NCBI GenBank assembly: GCA_018003035.1 | Contig: JAGNEX010000009.1 | Coordinates: 1-39,941 of the forward strand | Direction of reading: 5' to 3' | Origin: Acidimicrobiia bacterium | Lineage (GTDB): Bacteria > Actinomycetota > Acidimicrobiia > IMCC26256 > JAGNEX01 | DNA length: 39,941 bases | Shown here: in pieces, positions 32,645 to 39,941 of the stretch | Layout: each line of letters starts with the position of its first letter | Numbering within the stretch: the first letter of the stretch is position 1 | Made by a program: the position numbers and the translations under genes | Notes under the pieces: generated by a model | Databases searched by the model: none | What the model saw: the letters and a program-made list of their open reading frames with translations, nothing else | What the model was told of the DNA's origin: nothing

Positions 32645-34924
32645 ATGGCATCTGTTCAGCCGTCAACCCCCGTCGAGTTGGTCGCTGAGACCTACGGTCG
32701 ACTGCGCCAATCAACTCCGATCGCACGTGAGCGCTTGGGACGGCCGGTAACCCTGGCCGAGAAGATCTTGTTTGGTCACGCAGATGATCCAAAGACGATT
32801 GGACTCGGCCGTGGTGACGACTACGGCGACTACCGTCCGGACCGCATCGCTATGCAAGACGCCACGGCTCAGATGGCCGTTCTGCAGTTCATGCTCGCTG
32901 GGCTCCCGTCGGTTGCTGTGCCCACTTCGGTGCACTGTGATCACTTGATCCTTGCGCACAATGGTGCTGCCGAAGACCTGTCGACGGCGGAGCGGACCAA
33001 CGCCGAGGTCTACGACTTCTTGCGTACTGCTTCGTCGAAGTACGGGATCGGCTTTTGGCGTCCGGGCTCGGGAATCATCCACCAAGTGGTTCTTGAACAG
33101 TACGCATTTCCCGGCGGAATGATGATCGGAACCGACTCCCACACTCCCAACGCCGGCGGTTTAGGGATGATCGCCATCGGGGTCGGCGGCGCCGACGCCG
33201 TCGACGTCATGGCAGGTTGGCCTTTTAACACCCGAGTTCCCAAGCTGATTGGTGTGAAGCTCACCGGCACGCTGTCGGGCTGGTCATCACCGAAGGACGT
33301 CATCTTGAAGGTGGCCGAGATCCTCACGGTGAAGGGCGGCACGGGCGCCATCGTCGAGTACTTCGGCTCGGGCGTCGCAAGCTTGTCTGCGACCGGTCGC
33401 GCGACGATTACGAACATGGGCGCCGAGATTGGCGCAACGACCTCGGTGTTTCCTTATGACTCCAGAACCAAGGAGTATTTGGAAGCGACCGAGCGCGCCG
33501 CGATCGCAGCGTTGGCTGATGAGCACGCCGAGTTTCTTTGTGCGGACCCGGAAGTAGAAGCCGATCCAGGCCGGTATTTTGACCGCGTCATTGAGATCGA
33601 CCTGGATACCTTGGGTCCTCATCTGAACGGCCCGCACAGCCCGGACCGAGCGCGGCCCGTCGGCTCGATGGCGGATGTTTGCGCCGAGGAGGGCTACCCA
33701 GTTGAGATCTCGGCTGCGTTGATCGGGTCATGTACTAACTCCTCTTATGAGGACATCGGCCGCGTGGCGTCGATCGCTCGCCAGGCTGCGGCCGCCGGAC
33801 TAAAGACCAAGACCGACCTGCTGGTCACGCCCGGTTCCGAGCTTGTCAGAGCGACCATCGAGCGGGATGGTCTGCTCGGTGACCTCGAACAGATCGGCGC
33901 AACCGTCCTGGCTAATGCATGCGGCCCTTGTATCGGTCAGTGGCAACGCGACGATATGGTCCAAGGCGAGTCGAACTCGATCGTGACGTCCTTCAACCGC
34001 AACTTCCCCAAGCGCAACGACGGCAATCCCAACACCTACGCGTTTGTCGCCTCGCCGGAGACCGTTATCGCGCTCGCCCTCGCAGGGCGCCTCGATTTCA
34101 ACCCGGCGACGGACAGCCTCACGGCTCCGGACGGATCGTCGGTGAAGTTAGCGGCCCCGGTGGGCGACCCCCTCCCCGCGTCGGGTTTTGACTACGGGGA
34201 CAGCGGTTTTGAAGCGCCGGCTGAGGATCCGAGCGGCGTGTCCGTCGTGGTCAGTCCGGATTCCGACCGGCTCCAGTTGCTGACCCCGTTTGCGCCATGG
34301 GACGGACAGGACTATTCCGGGCTCGCCGTGCTTTGCAAGGCCGTCGGTAAGTGCACGACTGACCACATCTCGCCAGCGGGTCCCTGGCTTCGCTACCGAG
34401 GCCATCTAGAGAACATTTCGGGCAACCTGTACAGCGGCGTGAATAACGCGTTTGTCCCCGAAGAAGCTGGGGTCGGCATCGATTTCCGGGACGGTACGAC
34501 CTACTCACTCCCCGATCTGGCTGCCCGCTTCCATACTTCGGGGATCTCCTGGGTCATGATCGGCGATGAGAACGTTGGCGAAGGCTCCTCCCGTGAGCAT
34601 GCTGCGATGGAGCCCCGTTTCCGGGGAGCAAAGGCGGTTATCGCCCGCTCGTTTGCCCGTATCCACGAAGCCAACCTCAAAAAGCAGGGTGTTCTGGCGC
34701 TGACGTTTGCCGACCCCGCCGACTACGACAAGGTGAGGTTTGACGACCAGGTCGCGATCACTGACCTGGCGCTTTTGGCGCCCGGCCAGCCCGTGCGGGT
34801 GGTTCTGTCGCACTCTGATGGGACGAGTGAGGAGTTCATGACGACCCAGACCTTGTCTGACGAGCAGATCGATTGGTTCCGCGCCGGCTCGGCGCTGAAT
34901 TTGCTCGCCGCCCAACAGGGATAG
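32645..34924 (+). CDS. Aconitate hydratase
   Basis: This 759-residue TCA-cycle enzyme interconverts citrate and isocitrate with a 4Fe-4S cluster. Cluster ligands are C363 in [10 protein letters not shown] and C426/C429 in [10 protein letters not shown]. Substrate motifs [23 protein letters not shown] and the swivel-domain [15 protein letters not shown] are intact. The length and motif wording match the mitochondrial-type aconitase rather than the 900-residue AcnA/IRP type. Gene symbols differ between groups, so none is given. ATG 32645 follows gaggtcgga; longer upstream frames run into the terminator and are not homologous. A weak promoter is probably in 32500-32640. The next gene starts 49 bases after its stop. 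Confidence 0.95.
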   Translation: MASVQPSTPVELVAETYGRLRQSTPIARERLGRPVTLAEKILFGHADDPKTIGLGRGDDYGDYRPDRIAMQDATAQMAVLQFMLAGLPSVAVPTSVHCDHLILAHNGAAEDLSTAERTNAEVYDFLRTASSKYGIGFWRPGSGIIHQVVLEQYAFPGGMMIGTDSHTPNAGGLGMIAIGVGGADAVDVMAGWPFNTRVPKLIGVKLTGTLSGWSSPKDVILKVAEILTVKGGTGAIVEYFGSGVASLSATGRATITNMGAEIGATTSVFPYDSRTKEYLEATERAAIAALADEHAEFLCADPEVEADPGRYFDRVIEIDLDTLGPHLNGPHSPDRARPVGSMADVCAEEGYPVEISAALIGSCTNSSYEDIGRVASIARQAAAAGLKTKTDLLVTPGSELVRATIERDGLLGDLEQIGATVLANACGPCIGQWQRDDMVQGESNSIVTSFNRNFPKRNDGNPNTYAFVASPETVIALALAGRLDFNPATDSLTAPDGSSVKLAAPVGDPLPASGFDYGDSGFEAPAEDPSGVSVVVSPDSDRLQLLTPFAPWDGQDYSGLAVLCKAVGKCTTDHISPAGPWLRYRGHLENISGNLYSGVNNAFVPEEAGVGIDFRDGTTYSLPDLAARFHTSGISWVMIGDENVGEGSSREHAAMEPRFRGAKAVIARSFARIHEANLKKQGVLALTFADPADYDKVRFDDQVAITDLALLAPGQPVRVVLSHSDGTSEEFMTTQTLSDEQIDWFRAGSALNLLAAQQG

Positions 34925-34973
34925 TCGTCGAGCAGTTGAGCTCGCTGTTTGTCGCGTTCGGTTTCGGCTGTCA

Positions 34974-35498
34974 ATGAACGAAGACTTCGATTTCGCAGAG
35001 CTTCAGGCGGCCGATTCCGTTGCTGAGCGCGTGCGCCGTCGCTCGCTGGCTCAGCAACAGGCGGAACAAGCGACTTTCCTCGGAGCGTTAGGCGAGGCAG
35101 CCGAGTCGCGCTTGGCGGTGCAGCTCGATCTCTTCGGGGGATCGACCCTCTCCGGAACCGTAGTGGCTGTCTCAGACCGAGTTGTTCAGCTCGTTGACGA
35201 CGCCGGATATGGAATCGCTGTCGCTGCCGACGCAATCGAGGCAGTGCGCAGCGCGGGGAGCACGCTTCTCAGCGGGCGACCGCCCGGCGGCGGCAGCGGT
35301 GACATGGCTGCGTGGTTGCGCGACCGGTGGGAATGGCGCAGCCGGGTTCTCCTACAGACCCGTGGCGGCCACCGGTATCAAGGCGAGCTCACTGCCGTCG
35401 GGCGCGACGTGGCGTTCCTGCAGGCTTCCTCGGGGGTCTCGACATCATGTTGGATCGATGTCGCCGGGCTCGCGTTTGCAAGGGAAACGCCAGCGTAA
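34974..35498 (+). CDS. Hypothetical protein, two possible small beta-barrel units
   Basis: I cannot assign this 174-residue soluble protein. It begins with a helical Gln/Ala/Glu/Arg-rich segment (about 5-47). Two segments of similar pattern follow: VQLDLFGGSTLSGTVVAVSDRVVQLV with IAVAADAIEAV (about 48-90), and SRVLLQTRGGHRYQGELTAV with VAFLQAS, CWIDVAGLAFA (about 120-170). Each looks like a strand-GG-turn-strand-G-x-V barrel opening, as in Sm/SH3-like folds, so an internal duplication is possible. It lies 49 bases after aconitase on the same strand and may be cotranscribed; a strong terminator follows. Confidence 0.7.
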   Translation: MNEDFDFAELQAADSVAERVRRRSLAQQQAEQATFLGALGEAAESRLAVQLDLFGGSTLSGTVVAVSDRVVQLVDDAGYGIAVAADAIEAVRSAGSTLLSGRPPGGGSGDMAAWLRDRWEWRSRVLLQTRGGHRYQGELTAVGRDVAFLQASSGVSTSCWIDVAGLAFARETPA

Positions 35499-35580
35499 CC
35501 TGGTAATTCGCCGGGCAGCCGGCGGTAGTGGGCTTTGCGGTCGGAGGGTGGTTGGAACCGGGCAATCGTCCGCAAAACAA

Positions 35581-35609
35581 AAACATCCCGGGCATGGCCC
35601 GGGATGTTT
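35581..35609. terminator. Strong bidirectional terminator
   Basis: AAACATCCCGGGC (35581-35593) and GCCCGGGATGTTT (35597-35609) form a perfect 13-bp stem with a 3-nt loop. An A-rich run (35575-35583) on the left gives a U-run for minus-strand transcripts and TTT closes the plus side. It lies between the convergent hypothetical gene and HTH gene. Confidence 0.9.
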
Positions 35610-35662
35610 GCGTAACTGAACGGACGGACGGTGGGGAGACATCCGTCATCCGTGGGAGGTAG

Positions 35663-35896
35663 TTACTCCTTGACGCCTGTCCGCGTCTCTGGGTATAGGT
35701 GCTCGAGCGTTCCTGGTTCGATCCGACAATTCTGAACGAAGGATTCCAACTCGGAACGGCGAAGCCGGATGACGCGCCCAAACTTATAGGCCGGCAGCTG
35801 ACCCTCATCGATGAACCGATAGAGCGTACGGGGTGTGATTCCCAGCATGCTTGCGGCGTCTGCAGTGCCTAACCATTCGGATGTGTCTCTTGTCAT
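35663..35896 (-). CDS. Excisionase/BldC-like helix-turn-helix protein
   Basis: This 77-residue DNA-binding protein has a MerR-like winged helix: WLGTADAASMLGITPRTLYR is the HTH and RFIDEGQLPAYKFGRVIRLRR the wing, followed by ELESFVQNCRIEPGTLEHLY. This size and form match the actinobacterial excisionase-family/BldC group of free-standing regulators, which have no ligand domain. It is not linked to any integrase or phage gene here, so a regulator role is likelier than excision. ATG 35896 follows ggggagaaag. It is divergent from the Tad pilus operon, sharing a 161-base gap that contains two inverted repeats, and may control pilus expression and itself; this is inference. Confidence 0.88.
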   Translation of the reverse strand: MTRDTSEWLGTADAASMLGITPRTLYRFIDEGQLPAYKFGRVIRLRRSELESFVQNCRIEPGTLEHLYPETRTGVKE

Positions 35897-35947
35897 TGCT
35901 TTCTCCCCATAGGTCGTGCTTGTCGACCGCTTCGTGAATAGTTTAGT

Positions 35948-35983
35948 TCACACTGTGAGTAAATCATGGTGTCTTCACCATGA
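35948..35983. promoter_or_regulatory. Two inverted repeats in HTH/Tad divergent promoter region
   Basis: TCACACTGTGA (35948-35958) is an 11-bp odd palindrome. TCATGGTG (35964-35971) and CACCATGA (35976-35983) form a perfect 8-bp dyad with a 4-nt centre. They are 5 bases apart, in AT-rich DNA between the HTH gene and cpaB. On the minus strand TTTACT and TATTCA are 17 bp apart across the first repeat and could be the HTH promoter. They are likely binding sites for a regulator, possibly the HTH protein itself; the second could also form an RNA hairpin. Confidence 0.5.
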
Positions 35984-36057
35984 CTCGCGTGGTCCTTCCC
36001 TGCAATTGGTAGTCCCGATGCCAATATCCGCTTTACCCTTCTATAGTGTCTCTGCGC

Positions 36058-37008
36058 ATGTCGACGGATATGGAAATGCAGCGAAAGGCTGTGAAACCTC
36101 CACAGCGTACCGCACTCGAAAGTCCTCCCGGAGCCCCTGCACGGAAATATGTGCTACCGACATCACGGGCGTTGATAGGAGCCCTCCTCATCGCGCTCTC
36201 AGTGGTCGGGGTGGTGGGTGCGGTTGCCCTTTCACGTCAAGACACGCGGAGCCCGTATCTAGTCGCGGTAAGAGATATTGGAGTGGGTGAAGTTCTTGAA
36301 CCCACCGACTTCAAAGTCGTATTGGCCGATGTCCCCTCCTCGGTGCGCTCCGGTCTCTTTGATAACGCCCAGACGGTCTCGGGCGCAGTCACGATCGCTC
36401 CGATCGGAAAGGGAAACCTGCTCGTCGGGACATCGCTCATGGATGGAGACAATGCCCGAAACGCCGAAGTGTCGATCAGAATTTCCAAGGCCCGGGCCCT
36501 GAATGGGCGTCTTCAACGAGGTGAGCGAGTGGATGTGCTCGCAACGTTCGGTCAGGGCCAAGATGCTGACACGCAGGTGGTTGCGCGCAACGCTTTAGTG
36601 GCAAACGTTGATGATGCAGAGTCCGGCATCGCAACGGAAGGCGACCTGGTCTTAACCCTCGCTTTTCCGCCAGCCGCTGACTTGCGGTCGGTTGTCAACG
36701 CAGCGGACTCTGGGGACATCTCGGTGGTCCGAACTGGCGTGAGCCTTTCCGCTGGGCAGCCCGCTTTATCGAGCGGGGCGGGCAGCGATATCGATCAGAT
36801 GCGCGCACAACCCGAGACCGGTCTCCAAAGCGGTGTAGACCCGGCCGCTGACCCCGGATCACCGGGGGCCGCCGCCCCAGAGGGGCTTCCGACCGCCGAA
36901 GGAGCTTTGGATCCCCCTGCCGCTGGCGGCCCCCCCGAAGTTCCGACCGAGCAAGCGCCCGAGTTGCCGGCGGATCCACAGCCCGAGCCCGGACCGGTGG
37001 CCCCGTGA
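36058..37008 (+). CDS. cpaB: Flp pilus assembly protein CpaB (RcpC family)
   Basis: This 316-residue protein has a basic N-terminus, one membrane helix (about 38-58) and an external SAF domain (PYLVAVRDIGVGEVLEPTDFKVV to GNLLVGTSLM). The CpaB/RcpC domain follows, with ISKARALNGRLQRGERVDVLATFG and GDLVLTLAFPPAADLRSVV. A C-terminal stretch of about 85 residues is Pro/Gly/Glu-rich and probably disordered. CpaB helps assemble Tad pili outside the membrane. The start is uncertain: ATG 36058 is chosen, but GTG 36046 and ATG 36070 or 36076 are also in frame and none has a strong ribosome-binding site. The cpaE-like gene's GTG overlaps its stop. Confidence 0.85.
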   Translation: MSTDMEMQRKAVKPPQRTALESPPGAPARKYVLPTSRALIGALLIALSVVGVVGAVALSRQDTRSPYLVAVRDIGVGEVLEPTDFKVVLADVPSSVRSGLFDNAQTVSGAVTIAPIGKGNLLVGTSLMDGDNARNAEVSIRISKARALNGRLQRGERVDVLATFGQGQDADTQVVARNALVANVDDAESGIATEGDLVLTLAFPPAADLRSVVNAADSGDISVVRTGVSLSAGQPALSSGAGSDIDQMRAQPETGLQSGVDPAADPGSPGAAAPEGLPTAEGALDPPAAGGPPEVPTEQAPELPADPQPEPGPVAP

Positions 37009-38315
37009 ACGGCGATGGCGACCGGTTCGTCGTCCTGGGCTTGGGGGCGCCACGTTCGTCCTGGTTCTCTGATGTGGCGCGTTGGGCCACGTCAGGGGCG
37101 GTGCCGCTCGAGTTTGTGAAGTGTGTTTCGGCCTCGGAACTCGAGGTTCGAATCCAAAGTGGACGCCGATTCTCGGCCGCCCTGGTCGATGCAAAGGCTG
37201 CTGGCGCGGACCGAGACCTCCTCGCTTTGGCCGAGGACGCAGGCGTAGCAGTGCTCGTTATCTGCGGCAACGACGCGGCGGCGAACTGGCTCGCCTTAGG
37301 CGCTCGAGCGGTGTTGCCGCCGGAATTGACCGCGGCTGACCTCATGGGTGCCCTCGGCGCCATCTCAGCAATGGTGCCAAGGGCGACACACCCTGAGGAC
37401 CTTGCCGAAGACGATCTGGCCAGCGGGCTGCTTTCCCTCGGGTCAACGATCGCGGTGACAGGGGCGGGCGGAGCAGGTGTCTCGACGATCGCGATGGCAA
37501 TCGCGGAAGCTTACGGAGGGGCGAGCGAACCCACTCGAAGCGTCATTTTGATTGACGGCTGCCGTCGTTCGGACCAAGCGATGCTCCACGACGTCGGCGA
37601 TCTGATTCCGGGATTGCAAGAAGCGACAGCCGCGTTTCAGCAGCGGGGTAGTGCGGCGCCCCGAGACTTTGCGTTCGATTTCAGCGCCGAGCGCGGGTAC
37701 CACCTGCTGCTCGGCCTTCGTCGGCCTCGCTATTGGGCCGCTTTGAGGCGCAGGGCGTTCAACGCCCTGGTCGGGGCGGTTGCCGCGGAGTTCGACGTCG
37801 CGGTCTGGGATCTGGATCCTGATACCGAAGGAGAGGACGAAACCGGCTCGATCGACGTCGAAGAGCGCAACATGGTTTCGCGGACGGTCTTGCAAAAGGC
37901 CCATGTCGTGGTTGTTGTCGGCCGGTCCGATGCAAAAGGGGTGTACAGCTTGAGTCGTCTCATTCGGGAGTTGATCGACTTTGGCGTGGAGGACACGCGC
38001 ATTCTTCCAGTCTTCAACTGCGCCCCACGCCGACCGCCGGCCAAGGCGGGGCTCAACGCCGCTCTGACAAGCCTTCTGGGAAGCGCTGGGGAGAACATGC
38101 GAAGTCCGGTGTTCGTCCCGCGTCGCGGTGTCGATCGTTCGGTTCGCGAAGGAAAGCCGATGCCGCACACCCTCCGGTCGACCATCTATGGCGCCGTTGA
38201 GTCTGTTTTCAAGACGTCGGACACTTTGGGATTCTCTGGCGACATTCCAGAGCCTGTTCGGATAAAGCCCGGTTCGTTGGGTGTGTTTGGATGCGACGAA
38301 GGGGATGAAGGGTGA
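37005..38315 (+). CDS. CpaE/TadZ-like pilus localisation protein with degenerate P-loop
   Basis: This 436-residue protein has an N-terminal receiver-like domain (about 6-125) that lacks a convincing phosphoacceptor context, then a MinD/ParA-type domain. Where MinD proteins have the deviant Walker A (KGGxGKST), this one reads GAGGAGVST (153-161), so both lysines are replaced, by Ala and Val. The switch and Walker B-like strands remain recognisable (VILIDGCRRSD; VAVWDLDPDTEG). TadZ/CpaE proteins place the Tad secretion machine at the cell pole, and some members have atypical ATP sites. I infer a non-hydrolysing or non-binding adaptor. The GTG start overlaps the cpaB stop, and its own stop overlaps the cpaF GTG. 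Confidence 0.85.
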   Translation: MNGDGDRFVVLGLGAPRSSWFSDVARWATSGAVPLEFVKCVSASELEVRIQSGRRFSAALVDAKAAGADRDLLALAEDAGVAVLVICGNDAAANWLALGARAVLPPELTAADLMGALGAISAMVPRATHPEDLAEDDLASGLLSLGSTIAVTGAGGAGVSTIAMAIAEAYGGASEPTRSVILIDGCRRSDQAMLHDVGDLIPGLQEATAAFQQRGSAAPRDFAFDFSAERGYHLLLGLRRPRYWAALRRRAFNALVGAVAAEFDVAVWDLDPDTEGEDETGSIDVEERNMVSRTVLQKAHVVVVVGRSDAKGVYSLSRLIRELIDFGVEDTRILPVFNCAPRRPPAKAGLNAALTSLLGSAGENMRSPVFVPRRGVDRSVREGKPMPHTLRSTIYGAVESVFKTSDTLGFSGDIPEPVRIKPGSLGVFGCDEGDEG

Positions 38316-39595
38316 GCTCCGCCGACTCCCTCAGTCCGCTTCAAGCCATCGAACGCGACGTTATGGAGCATGCCCGCCATGTCCAAGTCGCTGGTGACGA
38401 AGAAGCGCAGTACCTCAAGGATCTAATCAATCGGGCGATCGTTGCATGGCGAGAAGACTTTCGGCGGGGCCGCCGCGGCCAGGACCTCCCCGACGCAGCC
38501 GCAATTGCTGATCGCGCCTTCCGAAACATTGCTGGATACGGGCCATTGGAACCGCTGCTCGCCGACGACGACGTCTGGGAGATCATGCTCAATGCGCCGG
38601 ACGCGATCTTCGTCAAGCGCCATACCGGTCCCAATGGATACCACGACGAGGTGTTCCACGACGACGCGCACGTTGTCCGGACCATTACCAAGATCCTCGA
38701 CGATGCAGCGCACACTCACCGCAAGTTAGATCCCGCCGAAGGCCTTCAAGACGCGCAGCTCAATACTGGCGCTCGGCTGCACATCGTCCACCGAGACATC
38801 GGCCGTGACGGCCACATGTTGGTGAATATCCGAAAGTTCACGGGCGTCGCGTTTCGCTCCCTCGACGAACTCGTCGAGCGAGACATGCTGTCGCTGGAAG
38901 CGGCCAGATTTCTCAAGGCATGCGTACAAGCGCGGCGTTCCATCATCTTTTGCGGCGCCCCGGGTTCTGGAAAAACGACTCTCTTGTCGTGCTGCGCGGC
39001 CGAACTCGACCCGACGCTTCGAGTCGTCGTAGCCGAAGAAGTGTTCGAGGCCGACGTGCCGCTCCCGAATGTCGCATCAATGCAAACGAGGGCACCTCGT
39101 ACCGATCGATCGGGAGTGGACCTGCGGCGCCTTGTTTCTGGATTCCTTCGCATGGCGCCCGATATCGCGATTGTCGGTGAGGTTCGAGATCAAGAGGCCC
39201 TTCCGCTGCTGCTTACGTTGAGTTCAGGAGTCAAGGGCTACACGACCATTCACGCCGGCTCAGCGCGCCAGGCTCTCAGCCGCCTCCGCTTTATCGCTCA
39301 GTTGGCGGACACGCGATCAGAGATCCCTATGGCGGCGCTCAACAGTTTGGTCAGCGAAGCGGTCGACGTTGTGGTGCATTGCCAGCGGATGAACGGCAAA
39401 GTCCAAGTGACCGAGATCGCTACCGTCGAAGATTCTCAAACCGGAGCCGACGCCGCGGCGTTCACGATGACCGAAGTCTTTTCCCGCAAACGGTGGGATG
39501 GTCCGTTGGAGTGGAGCCGCCAGTACCCGGTGCGAGCCGCCAGAGCCTTTGATGAGTACGGGATCGACCACCGAGAAATCCTTGGGGGTGTCTAG
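38312..39595 (+). CDS. cpaF: Tad/Flp pilus secretion ATPase CpaF (TadA)
   Basis: This 427-residue type II/IV secretion ATPase powers Tad pilus extension. It has the N-terminal domain ending GYGPLEPLLADDDVWEIMLN, the Walker A loop GAPGSGKTT (215-223), the Asp-box-like VAEEVFEADV, Walker B IAIVGEVRDQEA (286-297) and the His box YTTIHAGSARQALSRL. All catalytic parts are intact. The GTG start overlaps the stop of the cpaE-like gene, and tadB starts 2 bases after its stop, so the four genes form one translationally coupled operon. Confidence 0.94.
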   Translation: MSSADSLSPLQAIERDVMEHARHVQVAGDEEAQYLKDLINRAIVAWREDFRRGRRGQDLPDAAAIADRAFRNIAGYGPLEPLLADDDVWEIMLNAPDAIFVKRHTGPNGYHDEVFHDDAHVVRTITKILDDAAHTHRKLDPAEGLQDAQLNTGARLHIVHRDIGRDGHMLVNIRKFTGVAFRSLDELVERDMLSLEAARFLKACVQARRSIIFCGAPGSGKTTLLSCCAAELDPTLRVVVAEEVFEADVPLPNVASMQTRAPRTDRSGVDLRRLVSGFLRMAPDIAIVGEVRDQEALPLLLTLSSGVKGYTTIHAGSARQALSRLRFIAQLADTRSEIPMAALNSLVSEAVDVVVHCQRMNGKVQVTEIATVEDSQTGADAAAFTMTEVFSRKRWDGPLEWSRQYPVRAARAFDEYGIDHREILGGV

Positions 39596-39597
39596 AG

Positions 39598-39941
39598 ATG
39601 CTGATCGCAGCGCTTGCCCTCGCGGCCGCATACGGAACCTTCTTGCTGTATACGTCGCTGGTCTTTGGCTGGACCGGTTTGGGGGGCGCGCCTCGCGACA
39701 AGAGTGGTCGAAACCTTCGGGAACCCCTGATGACCCGTATTGGGTTGAGTTCTTGGAGTGCCCGGGACGCTCTCCTCGTCACCACTGCAATGGCTTTGAT
39801 CGGGGTGTTGGTCGGCTTTGTGATCTTCGGCGGGGTGATGGCACCAATGATTTGTGGAATCTCAGCGGCAACCCTTCCGGTCGGACTTGAGAGGATTCGC
39901 GTCGAAAAGACGCGAGACGAGGCTCAACAAATGTGGCCTCG
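39598..39941 (+). CDS. tadB: Tad pilus inner-membrane platform protein TadB (partial)
   Basis: 114 codons are visible and the frame is open to the right edge. An N-terminal membrane helix (LIAALALAAAYGTFLLYTSL) is followed by a cytoplasmic stretch and two more helices (ALLVTTAMALIGVLVGFVIF; VMAPMICGISAATLPVG). The protein then enters RIRVEKTRDEAQQMWP, the usual beginning of the first GspF/TadB cytoplasmic domain. With TadC it forms the membrane platform moved by CpaF. The ATG is 2 bases past the cpaF stop. Confidence 0.88.
   Translation, partial: MLIAALALAAAYGTFLLYTSLVFGWTGLGGAPRDKSGRNLREPLMTRIGLSSWSARDALLVTTAMALIGVLVGFVIFGGVMAPMICGISAATLPVGLERIRVEKTRDEAQQMWP

Noticed and set aside
35663..35896. 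Excisionase-like gene as a sign of an integrated element
   Set aside because: No integrase, attachment-site repeat or phage gene is nearby; the protein fits the free-standing BldC-like regulator group.
37145..37155. GGTTCGAATCC, identical to a tRNA T-arm core
   Set aside because: It is inside the cpaE-like coding sequence and no acceptor stem or anticodon arm can be folded around it.
1..39941. CRISPR array, insertion sequence or tRNA genes
   Set aside because: Reading both strands gave no regularly spaced repeats, transposase motifs or cloverleaf-forming sequence.

Overview
The window is high-GC, gene-dense DNA. It most resembles a member of the Actinobacteria, and the class Acidimicrobiia is my best guess. 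The evidence is a class E sortase with a matching LAxTG surface protein, a DUF5317-type membrane protein, a BldC/excisionase-like small regulator beside a Tad pilus locus, many GTG starts, and a dense set of CoA-ester enzymes. The assignment is inferred from gene content; no rRNA or other phylogenetic marker RNA is present. I saw no tRNA, rRNA, insertion sequence, prophage or CRISPR array.

Layout. 1-6.3 kb: a partial SURF1 oxidase-assembly gene (minus strand), an SCP-x-type thiolase, an iron-sulfur APS/PAPS reductase (cysH), a membrane-anchored protein whose C-terminal half looks like a decayed Glu/Leu/Phe/Val dehydrogenase, and an acyl-CoA dehydrogenase behind a three-half-site operator. 6.4-10.5 kb: a two-domain ABM membrane protein, a seven-repeat FG-GAP lipoprotein, two TetR regulators and a small unknown protein. 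10.7-19.3 kb: a run of minus-strand genes (GT4 glycosyltransferase, small membrane protein, AvtA-like aminotransferase, SDR, sulfotransferase, secreted esterase/lipase, zinc alcohol dehydrogenase). 19.4-23.4 kb: a DUF5317 protein, two crotonases lacking one or both canonical catalytic glutamates, and a class E sortase.

23.6-30.6 kb is an unbroken, mostly start-stop-overlapped operon for System I cytochrome c maturation: ccmA, B, C, D, E, F, G, H and I. It would export or handle heme, load it on CcmE, and ligate it to thiol-reduced apocytochromes. SURF1 at the left edge serves the same respiratory chain. Then come a signal-peptide protein with an LAFTG sorting signal (a likely substrate of the sortase 8 kb upstream), a strong terminator, and an aconitase. 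After a small protein of unknown function and a bidirectional terminator, the right end holds an excisionase/BldC-like HTH gene divergent from a Tad/Flp pilus operon (cpaB, a cpaE/tadZ-like gene with a degenerate P-loop, cpaF/tadA, and tadB running off the edge).

Most genes belong to known families. The most unusual items are the membrane-anchored pseudo-dehydrogenase (3316-4755), the 12-bp-spaced operator array between it and the acyl-CoA dehydrogenase, the Asn/Ile-repeat LAFTG surface protein, the P-loop-less CpaE, and a possible translationally coupled leader peptide before cysH.
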